From: Flexifilum sp963727545
Lineage (GTDB): Bacteria > Chloroflexota > Anaerolineae > Aggregatilineales > Phototrophicaceae
Length of the DNA stretch: 64,000 nt
Assembly: GCA_963727545.1 (NCBI GenBank)
Contig: CAVSGS010000017.1
Location: 1 to 64,000, forward strand
Reading direction: 5' to 3'
Shown here: piece by piece, positions 16,306 to 25,394 of the stretch
Layout: each line of letters begins with the position of its first letter
Position numbering within the stretch: position 1 is the stretch's first letter
Made by a program: the position numbers and the translations under genes
Notes under the pieces: model-generated
Told to the model about the DNA's origin: nothing
Databases searched by the model: none
The model's input: the letters and a program-made list of their open reading frames with translations, nothing else

Positions 16306-17160
16306 ATGAACACAAACACTGCGCTGCGTTCCTTGAAAAAGGGCACGACTTATTTCATCCTGATCGGCGGGGCAATCATCATGCTGTTCCCGCTGTTCTG
16401 GACGCTTTCGACCTCGCTCAAGGGGAAAGACGCCATCACCGCCCGCGCGATTGAGCTGATCCCGAATCCCGTCGTCTGGGAGAACTACGCGACCCTGTTC
16501 ACGACCCAGCCGGTGTTCCTGTATATGCGTAACTCGCTGGTGGTGGTCGCCGCATCCTTAATCGGCGGGCTGCTGGTCTGCTCGCTGGTCGCCTACGCCT
16601 TCGCCTTCATCCGCTTTCCGGGGCGCGACTTCCTGTTCAACATCCTGCTGATCACGATGATGATCCCGTTCGTCGTCCAGCTGATCCCGACCTTTCTCCT
16701 GTTCGACCGGCTCGGCTGGGTGAATACCTTTTTGCCGTTGGTCGTGCCGCGTCTGCTCGGTCATAACGCGTTCTACATCTTCCTGTACCGGCAGTTCTTT
16801 CGCGGCATCCCGCCGGATCTGCTGGACGCCGCCCGCTTAGATGGCTGCACCGAAATCGGGTTGTGGCGACGGATCGTCCTGCCGATCTCCGTGCCGATCT
16901 TGGCGGCGGTGGCGGTCTTCTCGTTCCAGTTCGCTTGGAATGATTTCCTGAACCCGCTGATTTATCTGGGTGGCAATCGCGATCTGTGGACGCTGCCGAT
17001 CGGTCTGCAATCGTTCACCCAGCTTGAAGGTCAGCAGAGCAACATGAATCTGATGATGGCGATGGCAATCATCATGATCGCGCCGATCATTGCGCTGTTT
17101 GCGGTCGCCCAACGCTACGTGATTTCGGGCGTCGGCGCGTCATCCGGCATTCGCGGCTAA
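16306..17160 (+). CDS. Sugar ABC transporter permease (MalG/UgpE type)
   Basis: 284 residues from ATG 16306; codons upstream in this frame lie in the previous permease gene. The protein has the MalG layout: IIMLFPLFWTLSTSLKG near the N-terminus, six hydrophobic segments, and the EAA loop at PPDLLDAARLDGCTEIGLWRRIVLPISVP. The FAWNDFLNPLIYLG segment is also typical. Partner of the preceding permease. Confidence 0.92.
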   Translation: MNTNTALRSLKKGTTYFILIGGAIIMLFPLFWTLSTSLKGKDAITARAIELIPNPVVWENYATLFTTQPVFLYMRNSLVVVAASLIGGLLVCSLVAYAFAFIRFPGRDFLFNILLITMMIPFVVQLIPTFLLFDRLGWVNTFLPLVVPRLLGHNAFYIFLYRQFFRGIPPDLLDAARLDGCTEIGLWRRIVLPISVPILAAVAVFSFQFAWNDFLNPLIYLGGNRDLWTLPIGLQSFTQLEGQQSNMNLMMAMAIIMIAPIIALFAVAQRYVISGVGASSGIRG

Positions 17161-17187
17161 GCGAACCCTACCCAAAGAGAGTTGATA

Positions 17188-18816
17188 GTGAAAGAACTGA
17201 GCACAGAAGTCCTGATTGTTGGCGGTGGGACCGGCGGCGTCGCGGCGGCATTGGCGGCGCTGCGCCTCGGCAGCCACGTTATTCTGACCGAAGAAACCGA
17301 TTGGATCGGTGGGCAGTTCACGGCGCAAGCCGTCCCGCCTGACGAAAACCCGTGGGTCGAAAATACGGGCAGCACCGCCTCGTACCGGCGGCTGCGCAGC
17401 GGCATCCGCGACTACTACCGCCAGTATTATCCGCTGCTGCCCGAAGTACGCAACGAACTGTATCTCAACCCCGGTGCCGGGCGCGTCAGCCGCATCTGCC
17501 ACGAACCGCGCGTCTCGCTGGCGGTCATGGAAGCCATGCTCGCGCCCTACCGTTCCAGCGGGCACCTGCAAATTCTGCTGAACCATAAGCCCGTCGGCGC
17601 GGAGTCTGACGGCGATAAGGTGCTGGCGATCACCGTCGCCGACGGGTTCACCGGCGCTCAGACCGTGATCCATGCCCCCTACATCCTCGACGCCACCGAA
17701 CTCGGCGATTTGCTCGACCTCGCCAACGTCGAGCACGTCATCGGCGCGGAGAGTCAGGCGCAGACCGGCGAGCCGCACGCGCTGTCCGGCGATCCCGATC
17801 CGCTCGACCAGCAGGCGATTAGCTGGTGCTTCGCGCTCGATTACTTCCCCGGTGAAGATCACACTATCGAGCGACCGGAGGACTACGACTTCTGGCGCAG
17901 CTATCAGGCGGATTTCTGGCCCGGCAAGCATCTTGGCTGGGTCGATCCCTATCCGCACAACCTGAAGCCGCATCGCCGGGGGATTTTCTTCGTCGAGCGC
18001 CCGCCGGATGGACGCGACGACACCACCCTGTGGAACTTCCGGCGCATCCTTTACACCGGGCATTATGCACCGGGCACCTTCCCCAGTGACATCACACTGG
18101 TCAACTGGCCCCAGTTGGACTACTGGCTCGGTCCGATCGTCGGCGTGTCCGAGGCGGAGAAACAGCAGCACCTGCGCGGCGCGCGCCAGTTAGCCTATTC
18201 GCTGCTCTACTGGATGCAGACCGAAGCCCCGCGCCACGACGATAAGGGCGTCGGCTATCCCGGTCTGCGCCTGCGACCGGACGTCGTCGGTACCGAAGAC
18301 GGGCTGGCGAAGTACGCCTATGTCCGCGAAGCGCGCCGCATTCAGGCGGAGTTCACCGTGCGGGAACAGCACATCGTCGTGGAAGCGCGCGGCAAAGGCG
18401 GCACGGCAGGCGCGGAGGTCTTCGACAACTCGGTCGGCATCGGCTACTATCGCATCGACCTGCATCCCAGCACCGGATTACGCAATTACATCGACTTGAG
18501 CAGCTTCCCGTTCCAGATCCCGCTCGGCGCGCTGATCCCGCAGCGGGTTGAGAATCTGCTGCCCGCCGCTAAAAACATCGGCACGACCCACATCACCAAC
18601 GGCTGCTATCGTCTGCACCCGACCGAATGGAATATCGGCGAAGCGGCGGGCGCGCTGGCAGGGTATTGTTTGAAGCACCACCTGACGCCGCGCCAAGTCC
18701 GCAACGATCCGAATCACCTGCGCGATTTCCAATCGATGCTTACTAACCAGCTCGGCTTCACGCTGGAATGGCCTTGGTACGTGCGCCGGGTCGATTTTCA
18801 GGATGGTCAATACTAA
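17188..18816 (+). CDS. FAD-dependent oxidoreductase (FAD_oxidored, PF12831)
   Basis: About 542 residues. The N-terminal dinucleotide fold EVLIVGGGTGGVAAALAAL starts a few residues in. The GTG at 17188 is preferred because AGAGAG (17176-17181) is spaced 6 bases away; a TTG two codons earlier is possible. DWIGGQFTAQ is the second FAD contact, and LPAAKNIGTTHITNG with the C-terminal EWNIGEAAGALAGYCL closes the FAD site. Proteins of this family occur with sugar or polysaccharide loci in Chloroflexota and Planctomycetes, but their substrates are mostly undefined. Here it is in the ABC operon and ahead of a Gfo/Idh/MocA protein, so oxidation of an imported sugar derivative is a reasonable guess. 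Confidence 0.85.
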   Translation: MKELSTEVLIVGGGTGGVAAALAALRLGSHVILTEETDWIGGQFTAQAVPPDENPWVENTGSTASYRRLRSGIRDYYRQYYPLLPEVRNELYLNPGAGRVSRICHEPRVSLAVMEAMLAPYRSSGHLQILLNHKPVGAESDGDKVLAITVADGFTGAQTVIHAPYILDATELGDLLDLANVEHVIGAESQAQTGEPHALSGDPDPLDQQAISWCFALDYFPGEDHTIERPEDYDFWRSYQADFWPGKHLGWVDPYPHNLKPHRRGIFFVERPPDGRDDTTLWNFRRILYTGHYAPGTFPSDITLVNWPQLDYWLGPIVGVSEAEKQQHLRGARQLAYSLLYWMQTEAPRHDDKGVGYPGLRLRPDVVGTEDGLAKYAYVREARRIQAEFTVREQHIVVEARGKGGTAGAEVFDNSVGIGYYRIDLHPSTGLRNYIDLSSFPFQIPLGALIPQRVENLLPAAKNIGTTHITNGCYRLHPTEWNIGEAAGALAGYCLKHHLTPRQVRNDPNHLRDFQSMLTNQLGFTLEWPWYVRRVDFQDGQY

Positions 18817-18847
18817 AACGCTTCACTTAAAAGGAGTAACAGTAACC

Positions 18848-19915
18848 ATGAGCCGGTTACGGGTAGGGATTGTCGGCTGCGGGGAAGTCACCCAAATCCT
18901 GCATTTGCCGAGTTTGTATCAACTGAACGATCAATTTGAAGTCACCGCACTGGGCGACATCAGCCCGACTGTCCTCAACGGCGTCGGCGACCGCTGGGGC
19001 GTTCAGCGCCGCTATGCGGATTATCATGACCTTGTAGCGGACGCGGAAGTCGACGTGGTGCTGGTCGCCAACCCCAACGGCGATCACGCCGAGACGATTC
19101 TAGCGGCGGCACACGCGGGCAAGCACGTACTGGTCGAAAAACCGATGTGCGTCACGCTGGCAGAAGCCGACCGCATCATCGCCGCCGAGCGCGAAACCGG
19201 CGTCACCATCCAAGTCGGCTATATGCGCCGCTACGCACCCGCCTTCGTCGCCGCCTGCCGGCAGGTCGCCGCACTGGAGCAGATCCGCTTCGCTCGTATC
19301 CACGATTTTCTCGGCGAAAATCGCCAGTTCATCGAGCCAACGTCGCGCGTCATTCGGGGCAGCGACATCCCGGAGTCAGTCAAGCGCGCCAGCAGCGAAC
19401 GCAATCGCCAGAGCCTTGAGCAAGCGATCGGCAGTGTGCCCGCCGCGCTGGGCAGCGCCTACGGTCTCTTGTTGGGCTTAGGCTCGCACGACATTTCGGC
19501 GATGCGCGAAATCCTCGGCATCCCGCGCGGCGTCCTCTACGCCGCACAGCGTAATCATGGAATTCACATGAGCGCCGCCTTCGACTACGGCGATTTCGTC
19601 TGTCACTACGAGACGGGTATCGACAAAATCGCCCGCTTCGATGCCAGTATCGAGGTCTTCGGGGTGACCAGCACCGTTCGCGTCGACTACGACACGCCTT
19701 ACGTGCGCAACCTGCCGATCACCCTCACGGTCACGGAGGCGGCGAGCGACTACACCACCAACGTGAACCAGTCCACGACGTGGGGCGATCCGTTCGTCAC
19801 CGAATGGCAGGCTTTCTACGACAACGTCACCCAACACCAGCCGCCGAAATCATCGCCCGCGGACGCACGCGAAGATTTGCTGCTCTTCCGCGACCTGATC
19901 AAAGCGATGGGCTAA
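18848..19915 (+). CDS. Gfo/Idh/MocA family oxidoreductase
   Basis: 355 residues. ATG 18848 follows AAAGGAG (spacing about 11); an upstream in-frame start at 18803 overlaps the FAD protein and is rejected. The Rossmann motif is GIVGCGEVTQILHLP, and VLVEKPMCVTLAEAD has the intact EKP motif with the conserved lysine. GYMRRYAPAF and, further on, LGSHDISAMREILG (the usual H of the active site) follow. This is a normal-looking NAD(P)-dependent sugar dehydrogenase, in contrast to the paralogue at 11126. It shares an operon with the FAD oxidoreductase. Confidence 0.88.
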   Translation: MSRLRVGIVGCGEVTQILHLPSLYQLNDQFEVTALGDISPTVLNGVGDRWGVQRRYADYHDLVADAEVDVVLVANPNGDHAETILAAAHAGKHVLVEKPMCVTLAEADRIIAAERETGVTIQVGYMRRYAPAFVAACRQVAALEQIRFARIHDFLGENRQFIEPTSRVIRGSDIPESVKRASSERNRQSLEQAIGSVPAALGSAYGLLLGLGSHDISAMREILGIPRGVLYAAQRNHGIHMSAAFDYGDFVCHYETGIDKIARFDASIEVFGVTSTVRVDYDTPYVRNLPITLTVTEAASDYTTNVNQSTTWGDPFVTEWQAFYDNVTQHQPPKSSPADAREDLLLFRDLIKAMG

Positions 19916-20027
19916 CCAAGCGAGAATTATGGTTAAGCCAGTTAGTGGGACCGGTTTTCCCGTGTAGGGGCGCACGGCGACAGTAACACTCACCACACGA
20001 CAGCGTGGTAATCAGTTTTCAACTTTA

Positions 20028-20150
20028 CCTCACCCCAAGCAACCTTCGGTTGCCATCCCCTCTCCACGCTGTGGCGAGGGGGAACAGAGCAGGTCATAAC
20101 GGGCTTTAAGTCCCCTCTCTATGCAATGGAGAGGGGATTTAGGGGTGAGG
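20028..20150. repeat. MITE-like element with CCTCACCCC ends, copy 1
   Basis: The element is bounded by the inverted repeats CCTCACCCC and GGGGTGAGG and holds two internal stem-loops (CCCCTCTCCACGCTG... and TCCCCTCTCTATGCAATGG...). It matches the element at 22410-22516 over most of its length. Copy 1 has extra sequence after the left end and an internal mismatch in the first stem. A degenerate half of the GTAGGGGC palindrome family lies just before it at 19964. No gene is present in 19916-20174. Confidence 0.75.
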
Positions 20151-20174
20151 TCGGCAATGTAAGGAAGGGAATCG

Positions 20175-21005
20175 ATGCAAACCGAGCACACCTTTGACAC
20201 GGGCGAATTGACCCTCACGTATTCCGAAGGCGGCTCCGGCGTCCCGCTGGTGCTGCTGCACGGTTTGACCTCGAACAAGGGCGCGTGGCGTCCGCTGCTG
20301 CCCACGCTGGAAGCAGATTATCACGTCTACGCGCTTGACCTGCGCGGACATGGCAAATCAGGGCGCGCGCCCGATAACCAGTACCGCAACATCGACTACG
20401 CCCGTGACGTGATCGCGTTTATGCAGCAGTTGGCGACACCGGTCGTGCTGATGGGACAGTCACTCGGCGCGATGGTCGCCATCGTCGTCGCGGCGCAGTA
20501 TGCCGTCGGTGTGCGCACGCTGATCCTGCTCGATCCGCCGTTGTTCAGCTTCGACGAGATCATCGTGCAGCTGGAACCGGAACGGACGCAGTGGGTCAGC
20601 CTCGTCGCCGCAGCCATGAAAGGCAACCCCGACTACGACACGATCGTCGCCCGGCTGCGTGCGGCGCTGCCCGATGTAGCCGACGAGCAGATCAAGGGAA
20701 CCGCGACCTACATCTCCGGCGTCGCGGCAGAGGCGGCAGAAGCCGCGCTGCGCAATGAAATCTGGCAAGGCATCGATCTGCCGCAAGCGCTGCGGCAGAT
20801 CGCCTGCCCGACGCTGCTGGTTCACGGTGATTGGGAGTCCGGGGCGGTCATGCGCCCGCCAGATATTGAGCGGTTCAAGCAGTACTGCCCCTCAGCGCAG
20901 GTCGTCCGCATCCCCGGCGCTGCCCACGACCTGAAAATGCAGCAGCAGCCGAGCCTTGTCCTCCAGCCGGTGCACGACTTTCTATTGGCGCACCAAACCG
21001 GATGA
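20175..21005 (+). CDS. Alpha/beta-fold hydrolase
   Basis: 276 residues. The fold is clear: VPLVLLHGLTSNKGAWRPLL (oxyanion region), DLRGHGKSGR, the nucleophile elbow MGQSLGAMVA with Ser in GQSLG, a late acidic strand LLVHGDWESG and the catalytic His in IPGAAHDLKM. A strong AAGGAAGGG site precedes ATG 20175. The substrate is not evident; ester or lactone hydrolysis would suit an operon with sugar oxidoreductases upstream. It is separated from them by a repeat element, so expression may be independent. Confidence 0.88.
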   Translation: MQTEHTFDTGELTLTYSEGGSGVPLVLLHGLTSNKGAWRPLLPTLEADYHVYALDLRGHGKSGRAPDNQYRNIDYARDVIAFMQQLATPVVLMGQSLGAMVAIVVAAQYAVGVRTLILLDPPLFSFDEIIVQLEPERTQWVSLVAAAMKGNPDYDTIVARLRAALPDVADEQIKGTATYISGVAAEAAEAALRNEIWQGIDLPQALRQIACPTLLVHGDWESGAVMRPPDIERFKQYCPSAQVVRIPGAAHDLKMQQQPSLVLQPVHDFLLAHQTG

Positions 21006-21106
21006 TAATGGCAATTGAGTCGATCGGGTCTGATGATCCATAATTCGGGCAGTGCAGCAAAACACCTCTAGCATTTTAGCCTCTGGTCGCTGCTCACAGG
21101 ATAATC

Positions 21107-22399
21107 GTGATCACATCGGTCGAACCGGAATTGACGCCCGCCCAACGCGAGCGCATTTATCGCCGCAATTTCGTGCTGTTTCTCGCCGATAACGTGTTGT
21201 TCTCCGTAGCGATGAGTATTCTCGGCACGACAACCGTTATCCCAGATTTCGTCCGTCACCTCACCAACTCCGAAGTCCTGATCGGGCTGTCCGGCAGCTT
21301 GTTCGGCATCGGCTTCACGCTGCCCCAACTCTTTATCGCCCGCTATATCGTCCGCTCGCCGCGCAAAAAATGGTGGTTCGTCGGTCCGAATATCCCGGTG
21401 CGCTTCGTCATCTTGATCTTCGCCGCCATCACCGTGCTGCTCGGCAAAGATCGGTTGGACATCATCCTGATCGGCTTCTTCATCTGCTACGGCATCGCCG
21501 GTTTTGGCGATGGTCTGGTCGGCGTGCCGTGGTCGGACTTAACCGGAACCAGCCTCGACCATCGCTGGCGCGCGCGGATGCTCGGACTCACGACCGCCTT
21601 GACCGGCGCCATCATGCTGCTGCTCGCCCCGGTGATCGGCATGATTCTAGGCGATCCCAACATCCAATTTCCGAACAATTACGCCATCTTGTTTGGCGCG
21701 GCAGGCTTGTTGTTCGCCGCCTCGATTCCGCTGGGCTTGCTCTTTGAGGAGCTTCCGGGCGGCAAAGCGGTCGAGAAGCTGCCCGCACTGCGCGAATTTC
21801 TCCCCAGTTTGGGGCATCTGCTGCGCGATGACCTCCCGTTCCGGGCTTACATCATCGCGCGGATGTTCACCAGCCTGTTCACGATGGCAGCGCCCTTTTA
21901 CATCGGCTACGCGACCGTACAGTTGGGCTTGTCCAATGACGTCGCCGTGCCCGTGCTGCTGGCGATGCAAACGATCGGCAGCCTCACCGGAGCGCTCGCC
22001 TATACGTGGCTGGGGGCGCGTAACAACCTGCTCTCGATTCAGTTGGCGCTGGGCGGGGCGGCGCTGCTGCCGATCTGCGCCCTGCTCGCTAACGTCGCCG
22101 GTCCGCTGCCGCTCTATTTCGGCTTTCTCGTATCGGGGCTATCGACCAGCAATCTATTCGCCGGTTATCAACACTGGATTGTGAGCTACGGCAGCCCCGA
22201 CCTGCGCCCGATCTACGTCGGCTTATCGAGCACGCTGATCGCCTTGATCTCGCTGATCGCGCCGTTGATTGGCGGCAGTATCGCCCAGTACTTCGGCTAC
22301 GAACCCTTGTTCGTCGCCGCGCTGATCATGACTTTCGCCGCGCTGTACGTCACGCTGCGCTACATGCGCACGCCGCAGTTGGAACCGGTCCCGGCGTAG
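21107..22399 (+). CDS. MFS-type transporter
   Basis: 430 residues with about twelve hydrophobic segments and a short cytoplasmic N-terminus, starting at GTG 21107 (CAGGA upstream). SEVLIGLSGSLFGIGFTLPQLFIARYIVRSPRKKWW covers the first pair of helices and a basic loop. GDGLVGVPWSDLTGTSLDHRWRARM replaces the usual loop 2-3 or 4-5 motif. Members of this kind in Anaerolineae are annotated as MFS carriers without substrate. I infer export or uptake of a small solute only. Confidence 0.82.
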   Translation: MITSVEPELTPAQRERIYRRNFVLFLADNVLFSVAMSILGTTTVIPDFVRHLTNSEVLIGLSGSLFGIGFTLPQLFIARYIVRSPRKKWWFVGPNIPVRFVILIFAAITVLLGKDRLDIILIGFFICYGIAGFGDGLVGVPWSDLTGTSLDHRWRARMLGLTTALTGAIMLLLAPVIGMILGDPNIQFPNNYAILFGAAGLLFAASIPLGLLFEELPGGKAVEKLPALREFLPSLGHLLRDDLPFRAYIIARMFTSLFTMAAPFYIGYATVQLGLSNDVAVPVLLAMQTIGSLTGALAYTWLGARNNLLSIQLALGGAALLPICALLANVAGPLPLYFGFLVSGLSTSNLFAGYQHWIVSYGSPDLRPIYVGLSSTLIALISLIAPLIGGSIAQYFGYEPLFVAALIMTFAALYVTLRYMRTPQLEPVPA

Positions 22400-22409
22400 C
22401 AAGCGCTGA

Positions 22410-22516
22410 CCTCACCCCCTGCCCCCTCTCCACGCTGTGGAGAGGGGGTAAAGGCAGGTTGCAAAGGGTTTTAAAATCCCCTCTCTATGTAATGGAGAGG
22501 GGACTTAGGGGTGAGG
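22410..22516. repeat. MITE-like element with CCTCACCCC ends, copy 2
   Basis: 107 bp between CCTCACCCC (22410-22418) and GGGGTGAGG (22508-22516), with two nested stems: CCCCCTCTCCAC...GTGGAGAGGGGG and TCCCCTCTCTATGTAATGGAGAGGGGA. It lies between the stops of the convergent MFS and MMPL genes and may act as a bidirectional terminator. Copy 1 is 2.3 kb away in the same orientation. Confidence 0.75.
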
Positions 22517-22581
22517 TTTTGGATGCGCCCCACGAAATACCGGAACTCGCTCAGATTTCTTTCGCTTAACTCATTTGACCG

Positions 22582-25143
22582 CTACGCCTCATCCTTCCCT
22601 TGGGCAACGCCCCACGGCCACCACGCCCACTTGCCCAGCAGCAGCGTGATCGCCGGGACAAGCATCGTCCGCACGACGAACGTGTCGATCAGAATGCCGA
22701 CGGCGACCGCGAAGCCGATCTGCTTCAGCGCCGCGACGTCGCCAACCATCATCGCCCCGAACGTCCCGGCGAGGATGATCCCCGCCGACGTGATGATCGG
22801 TCCGGTCGTCACGATCGCTTGGTGGATGCCGTCGCTGATGCCCCGGTGACCGACTTCTTCCTTCACGCGCCCCATCAGGAAGATGCTGTAATCAACTCCG
22901 AGCGCGACCAGAAAGACGAAGCTGAACACCGGAATGATGAACGATAAGCCGTCTTTCGCCCCGAAGAACGTGCGGAAGACGAGTTCGGTTGCCCCCATCG
23001 TGAACGAGTAGCTCAGCCCGACGGTGGCGATTAGGTAGAGCGGCGCGACGAAGCTGCGCAGCATCACCAGCAGAACGATGAAAATGCCCAAGCTCACGAC
23101 GCCAATCGTCAGCACGAGGTCGGAATTCAGGACGTCGCGCAGGTCGGCGAGCATGGCGGGCTGCCCAGCGACGACCGCCTCGCCGTTCTTCTGGTACTTT
23201 TCCAGCAGGGTGCGGATGTTGAGCAGCGTATCCAGCGCTTCCCCGCTGTTGGGGTCGCCGCTGAGGATCACGGTCATGCGGTAATTCTCGCCGTCTTTCG
23301 AGACGTATTGATTGATCAATTTCGTGAACATGTCACCGGCGGCGATGCCGGAGTCGGCGGGCATGAGCTTCGCCAGTTCGCTGATGTCGAAGTAAGGATC
23401 GGGAATCGACTCGAACCGCGTTGCCAACTGCTCGAAGGCGGGCGCAACCTCCGCCTGATGCTGAATGTAGGTCAAGACGTTGGTGAAGCTCTGCTTCAAG
23501 GTCAGCAAATCGGGATCGTCGGCGATGACGGGAAACTGCGCCGCCAGATTGTCCAGATACTGCTGCACCCCGGCAAAGATCGTGTTGATCGACCCCAAAT
23601 CGGGCATGTCGGCGGCGCTTGTGCCCAAATCAAGGAAGCTCTTGATCAGGCGCAGTTGACTATCGACGTGCAGCAGGTTATGGATCTCGCCGCCTTGCCC
23701 GACCGGATCATTCAGGCTCATCACCTCGGCAACGCCGTCGACCGACCGCAGCTCAGCTTCAAGCTGCACGATCTCGCTGCTCATCGTTGCCGGGTCGCGG
23801 TTGGTGACGACCACCGTCAGCGGCGCTAAGTTGCCCGGTCCCAGCGTTTCTTCAAGCACGCCGTAACCGACTTTGGCTTCGGCGTCGGCGGGGAGGTCTT
23901 CCAGCGAGCTGTAGCTCAGCGGCGCGCCGAAGCCATAGATCCCCAGTGGCAGCATCACCGCAATGATGATGATCATGATCAGCAGCGGGTGGCGCGAAAC
24001 CAAATTCGAGGTCGTGGCGTAGAATTTACCCTGTGCGCGATGCTTCGCCGTGCCGGGCCAGAAGGCGTGATTACCCAGCGCCGACAGCATCGCCGGGACG
24101 AACGTCAACCCGGCGAGCAGCACGACGAGGATGCCGATCGCCAGCGTCGGACCGGAGGCATTGAACAAGCCGAAGTGCGCGAAGACCATCGCCGTGAAGC
24201 CGACGAAGATCGTGCCCGCGCTGCTGGTAATCGTCTCGCCCACGTTTTCGATTGTCGTGATCGTCGCTTCGGGGATCGACACTTGCTCGGCGACCTCCTC
24301 GCGGAAGCGGCTGATCAGGAACAGGCAGTAATCCGTGCCCGCCCCGTAGATCACGACGACTAGCAGAATGTCGGCGTAGCTGGAGACGGTCATCACGTTC
24401 GCCGCCAGCACCGCCACAATCCCGCGCGTGATCAGGTACGACAGCGTGACCGCCGCCAGCGGGATGATCGGGCTAACCGGCGAACGGTAAATCAGCAGCA
24501 GCAGCAGAATCACCAGCCCGACAGTCACGATCAGCGTGCGCTCGACGGTCGTGACCGCGGCATCCGCGAACGCCGAAATGACTGCTTGCGCGCCGGTGAT
24601 GTAACTCGAGACGCCATCCGGCTGATGCTCACCAATCCACGCGCGGATCGGGTCGGCGACCGTCTGCTCGAAGATGCTGTCGCCTTCCGCCAAATTCAGC
24701 GGGATCATGGCGACTTGGTTCGAGCTGTCGATCGTCATCCCGGCAACTTCCGCCGTGCTCAGCGGACAGGTCACCCCGGTGATCCGCTCCGGCGCGGCGT
24801 CGCTGGCGAGCCACACGCACAAGTCGTTGATGAATTCACCGGCGGTCGTTTGAGTCTGCTCGGCGAAGGTCGGCGCGGCTTGGTTGAGGATACCTTCGGG
24901 GGCGGTCGTCTTGACGACGATCACCGCGCCGGTGATATCGGCGGAGTCCGGAAAAGCGGCTTTGTAGACGTCGCCGGCGTAACTGGACGGCACGTCTTTG
25001 GGCAGCAGCGCCGATTGATCGGCGGTCGTTACGTCAGACAAATTCGGCGCCAGCAGCGTAATTCCGGCTGCCAGCACGATCCAGATCACAATAATGGGGT
25101 AACGCAGGCGTACCGCGAAGGTGCCAATTCGGCGAAAGAACAT
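22582..25143 (-). CDS. MMPL/RND family exporter
   Basis: 853 residues, two repeats of the RND fold. Each repeat has a first helix, a large extracytoplasmic domain, and a bundle of about five helices. GTDYCLFLISRFREE (first half) and GVDYSIFLMGRVKEE (second half) are the paired proton-relay and MMPL signature segments. The family exports lipids or hydrophobic toxins using proton-motive force (for example MmpL and YdfJ). It is divergent from a TetR gene with a strong operator between them, so ligand-induced expression is likely. The substrate is unknown. Confidence 0.9.
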   Translation of the reverse strand: MFFRRIGTFAVRLRYPIIVIWIVLAAGITLLAPNLSDVTTADQSALLPKDVPSSYAGDVYKAAFPDSADITGAVIVVKTTAPEGILNQAAPTFAEQTQTTAGEFINDLCVWLASDAAPERITGVTCPLSTAEVAGMTIDSSNQVAMIPLNLAEGDSIFEQTVADPIRAWIGEHQPDGVSSYITGAQAVISAFADAAVTTVERTLIVTVGLVILLLLLIYRSPVSPIIPLAAVTLSYLITRGIVAVLAANVMTVSSYADILLVVVIYGAGTDYCLFLISRFREEVAEQVSIPEATITTIENVGETITSSAGTIFVGFTAMVFAHFGLFNASGPTLAIGILVVLLAGLTFVPAMLSALGNHAFWPGTAKHRAQGKFYATTSNLVSRHPLLIMIIIIAVMLPLGIYGFGAPLSYSSLEDLPADAEAKVGYGVLEETLGPGNLAPLTVVVTNRDPATMSSEIVQLEAELRSVDGVAEVMSLNDPVGQGGEIHNLLHVDSQLRLIKSFLDLGTSAADMPDLGSINTIFAGVQQYLDNLAAQFPVIADDPDLLTLKQSFTNVLTYIQHQAEVAPAFEQLATRFESIPDPYFDISELAKLMPADSGIAAGDMFTKLINQYVSKDGENYRMTVILSGDPNSGEALDTLLNIRTLLEKYQKNGEAVVAGQPAMLADLRDVLNSDLVLTIGVVSLGIFIVLLVMLRSFVAPLYLIATVGLSYSFTMGATELVFRTFFGAKDGLSFIIPVFSFVFLVALGVDYSIFLMGRVKEEVGHRGISDGIHQAIVTTGPIITSAGIILAGTFGAMMVGDVAALKQIGFAVAVGILIDTFVVRTMLVPAITLLLGKWAWWPWGVAQGKDEA

Positions 25144-25286
25144 GAACTCATTCCTCAGGTTAAGCCCCGATCCTCCGTCAAAGGGGATCGAGCGACAACG
25201 GTAAACACGAAAGCGGGCTGCTTAGGAGCAGGTAGGCGTTGATGGATCGAATTCCATCGAAGCCTATCCCCACCCGGAAGCGCCCG

Positions 25287-25319
25287 GCTTATCGACAGAT
25301 TGTCGATAAGCTGTATTAT
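25287..25319 (+). promoter_or_regulatory. TetR operator overlapping a promoter
   Basis: An 11-bp perfect inverted repeat, GCTTATCGACA-GAT-TGTCGATAAGC (25287-25311), covers the spacer of a promoter with -35 TCGACA (25292-25297) and -10 TATTAT (25314-25319), 16 bases apart. A weaker TTGTC-TATTC-GACAA repeat lies near 25366-25380. The site is in the 236-bp gap between the divergent MMPL and TetR genes, so one bound dimer could repress both. Confidence 0.8.
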
Positions 25320-25394
25320 AGGCAAAAGTAGCGAACAACAATCGACAACCCAGCCGGATCTGTTGTCTATTCGACAAAATTGGACAAGCTATCG

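Noticed and set aside
20028..20150. Rho-independent terminator or small RNA gene
   Set aside because: The stems resemble terminators, but the sequence is repeated at 22410 and bounded by inverted ends, so a mobile-like repeat explains it better; termination could be secondary.
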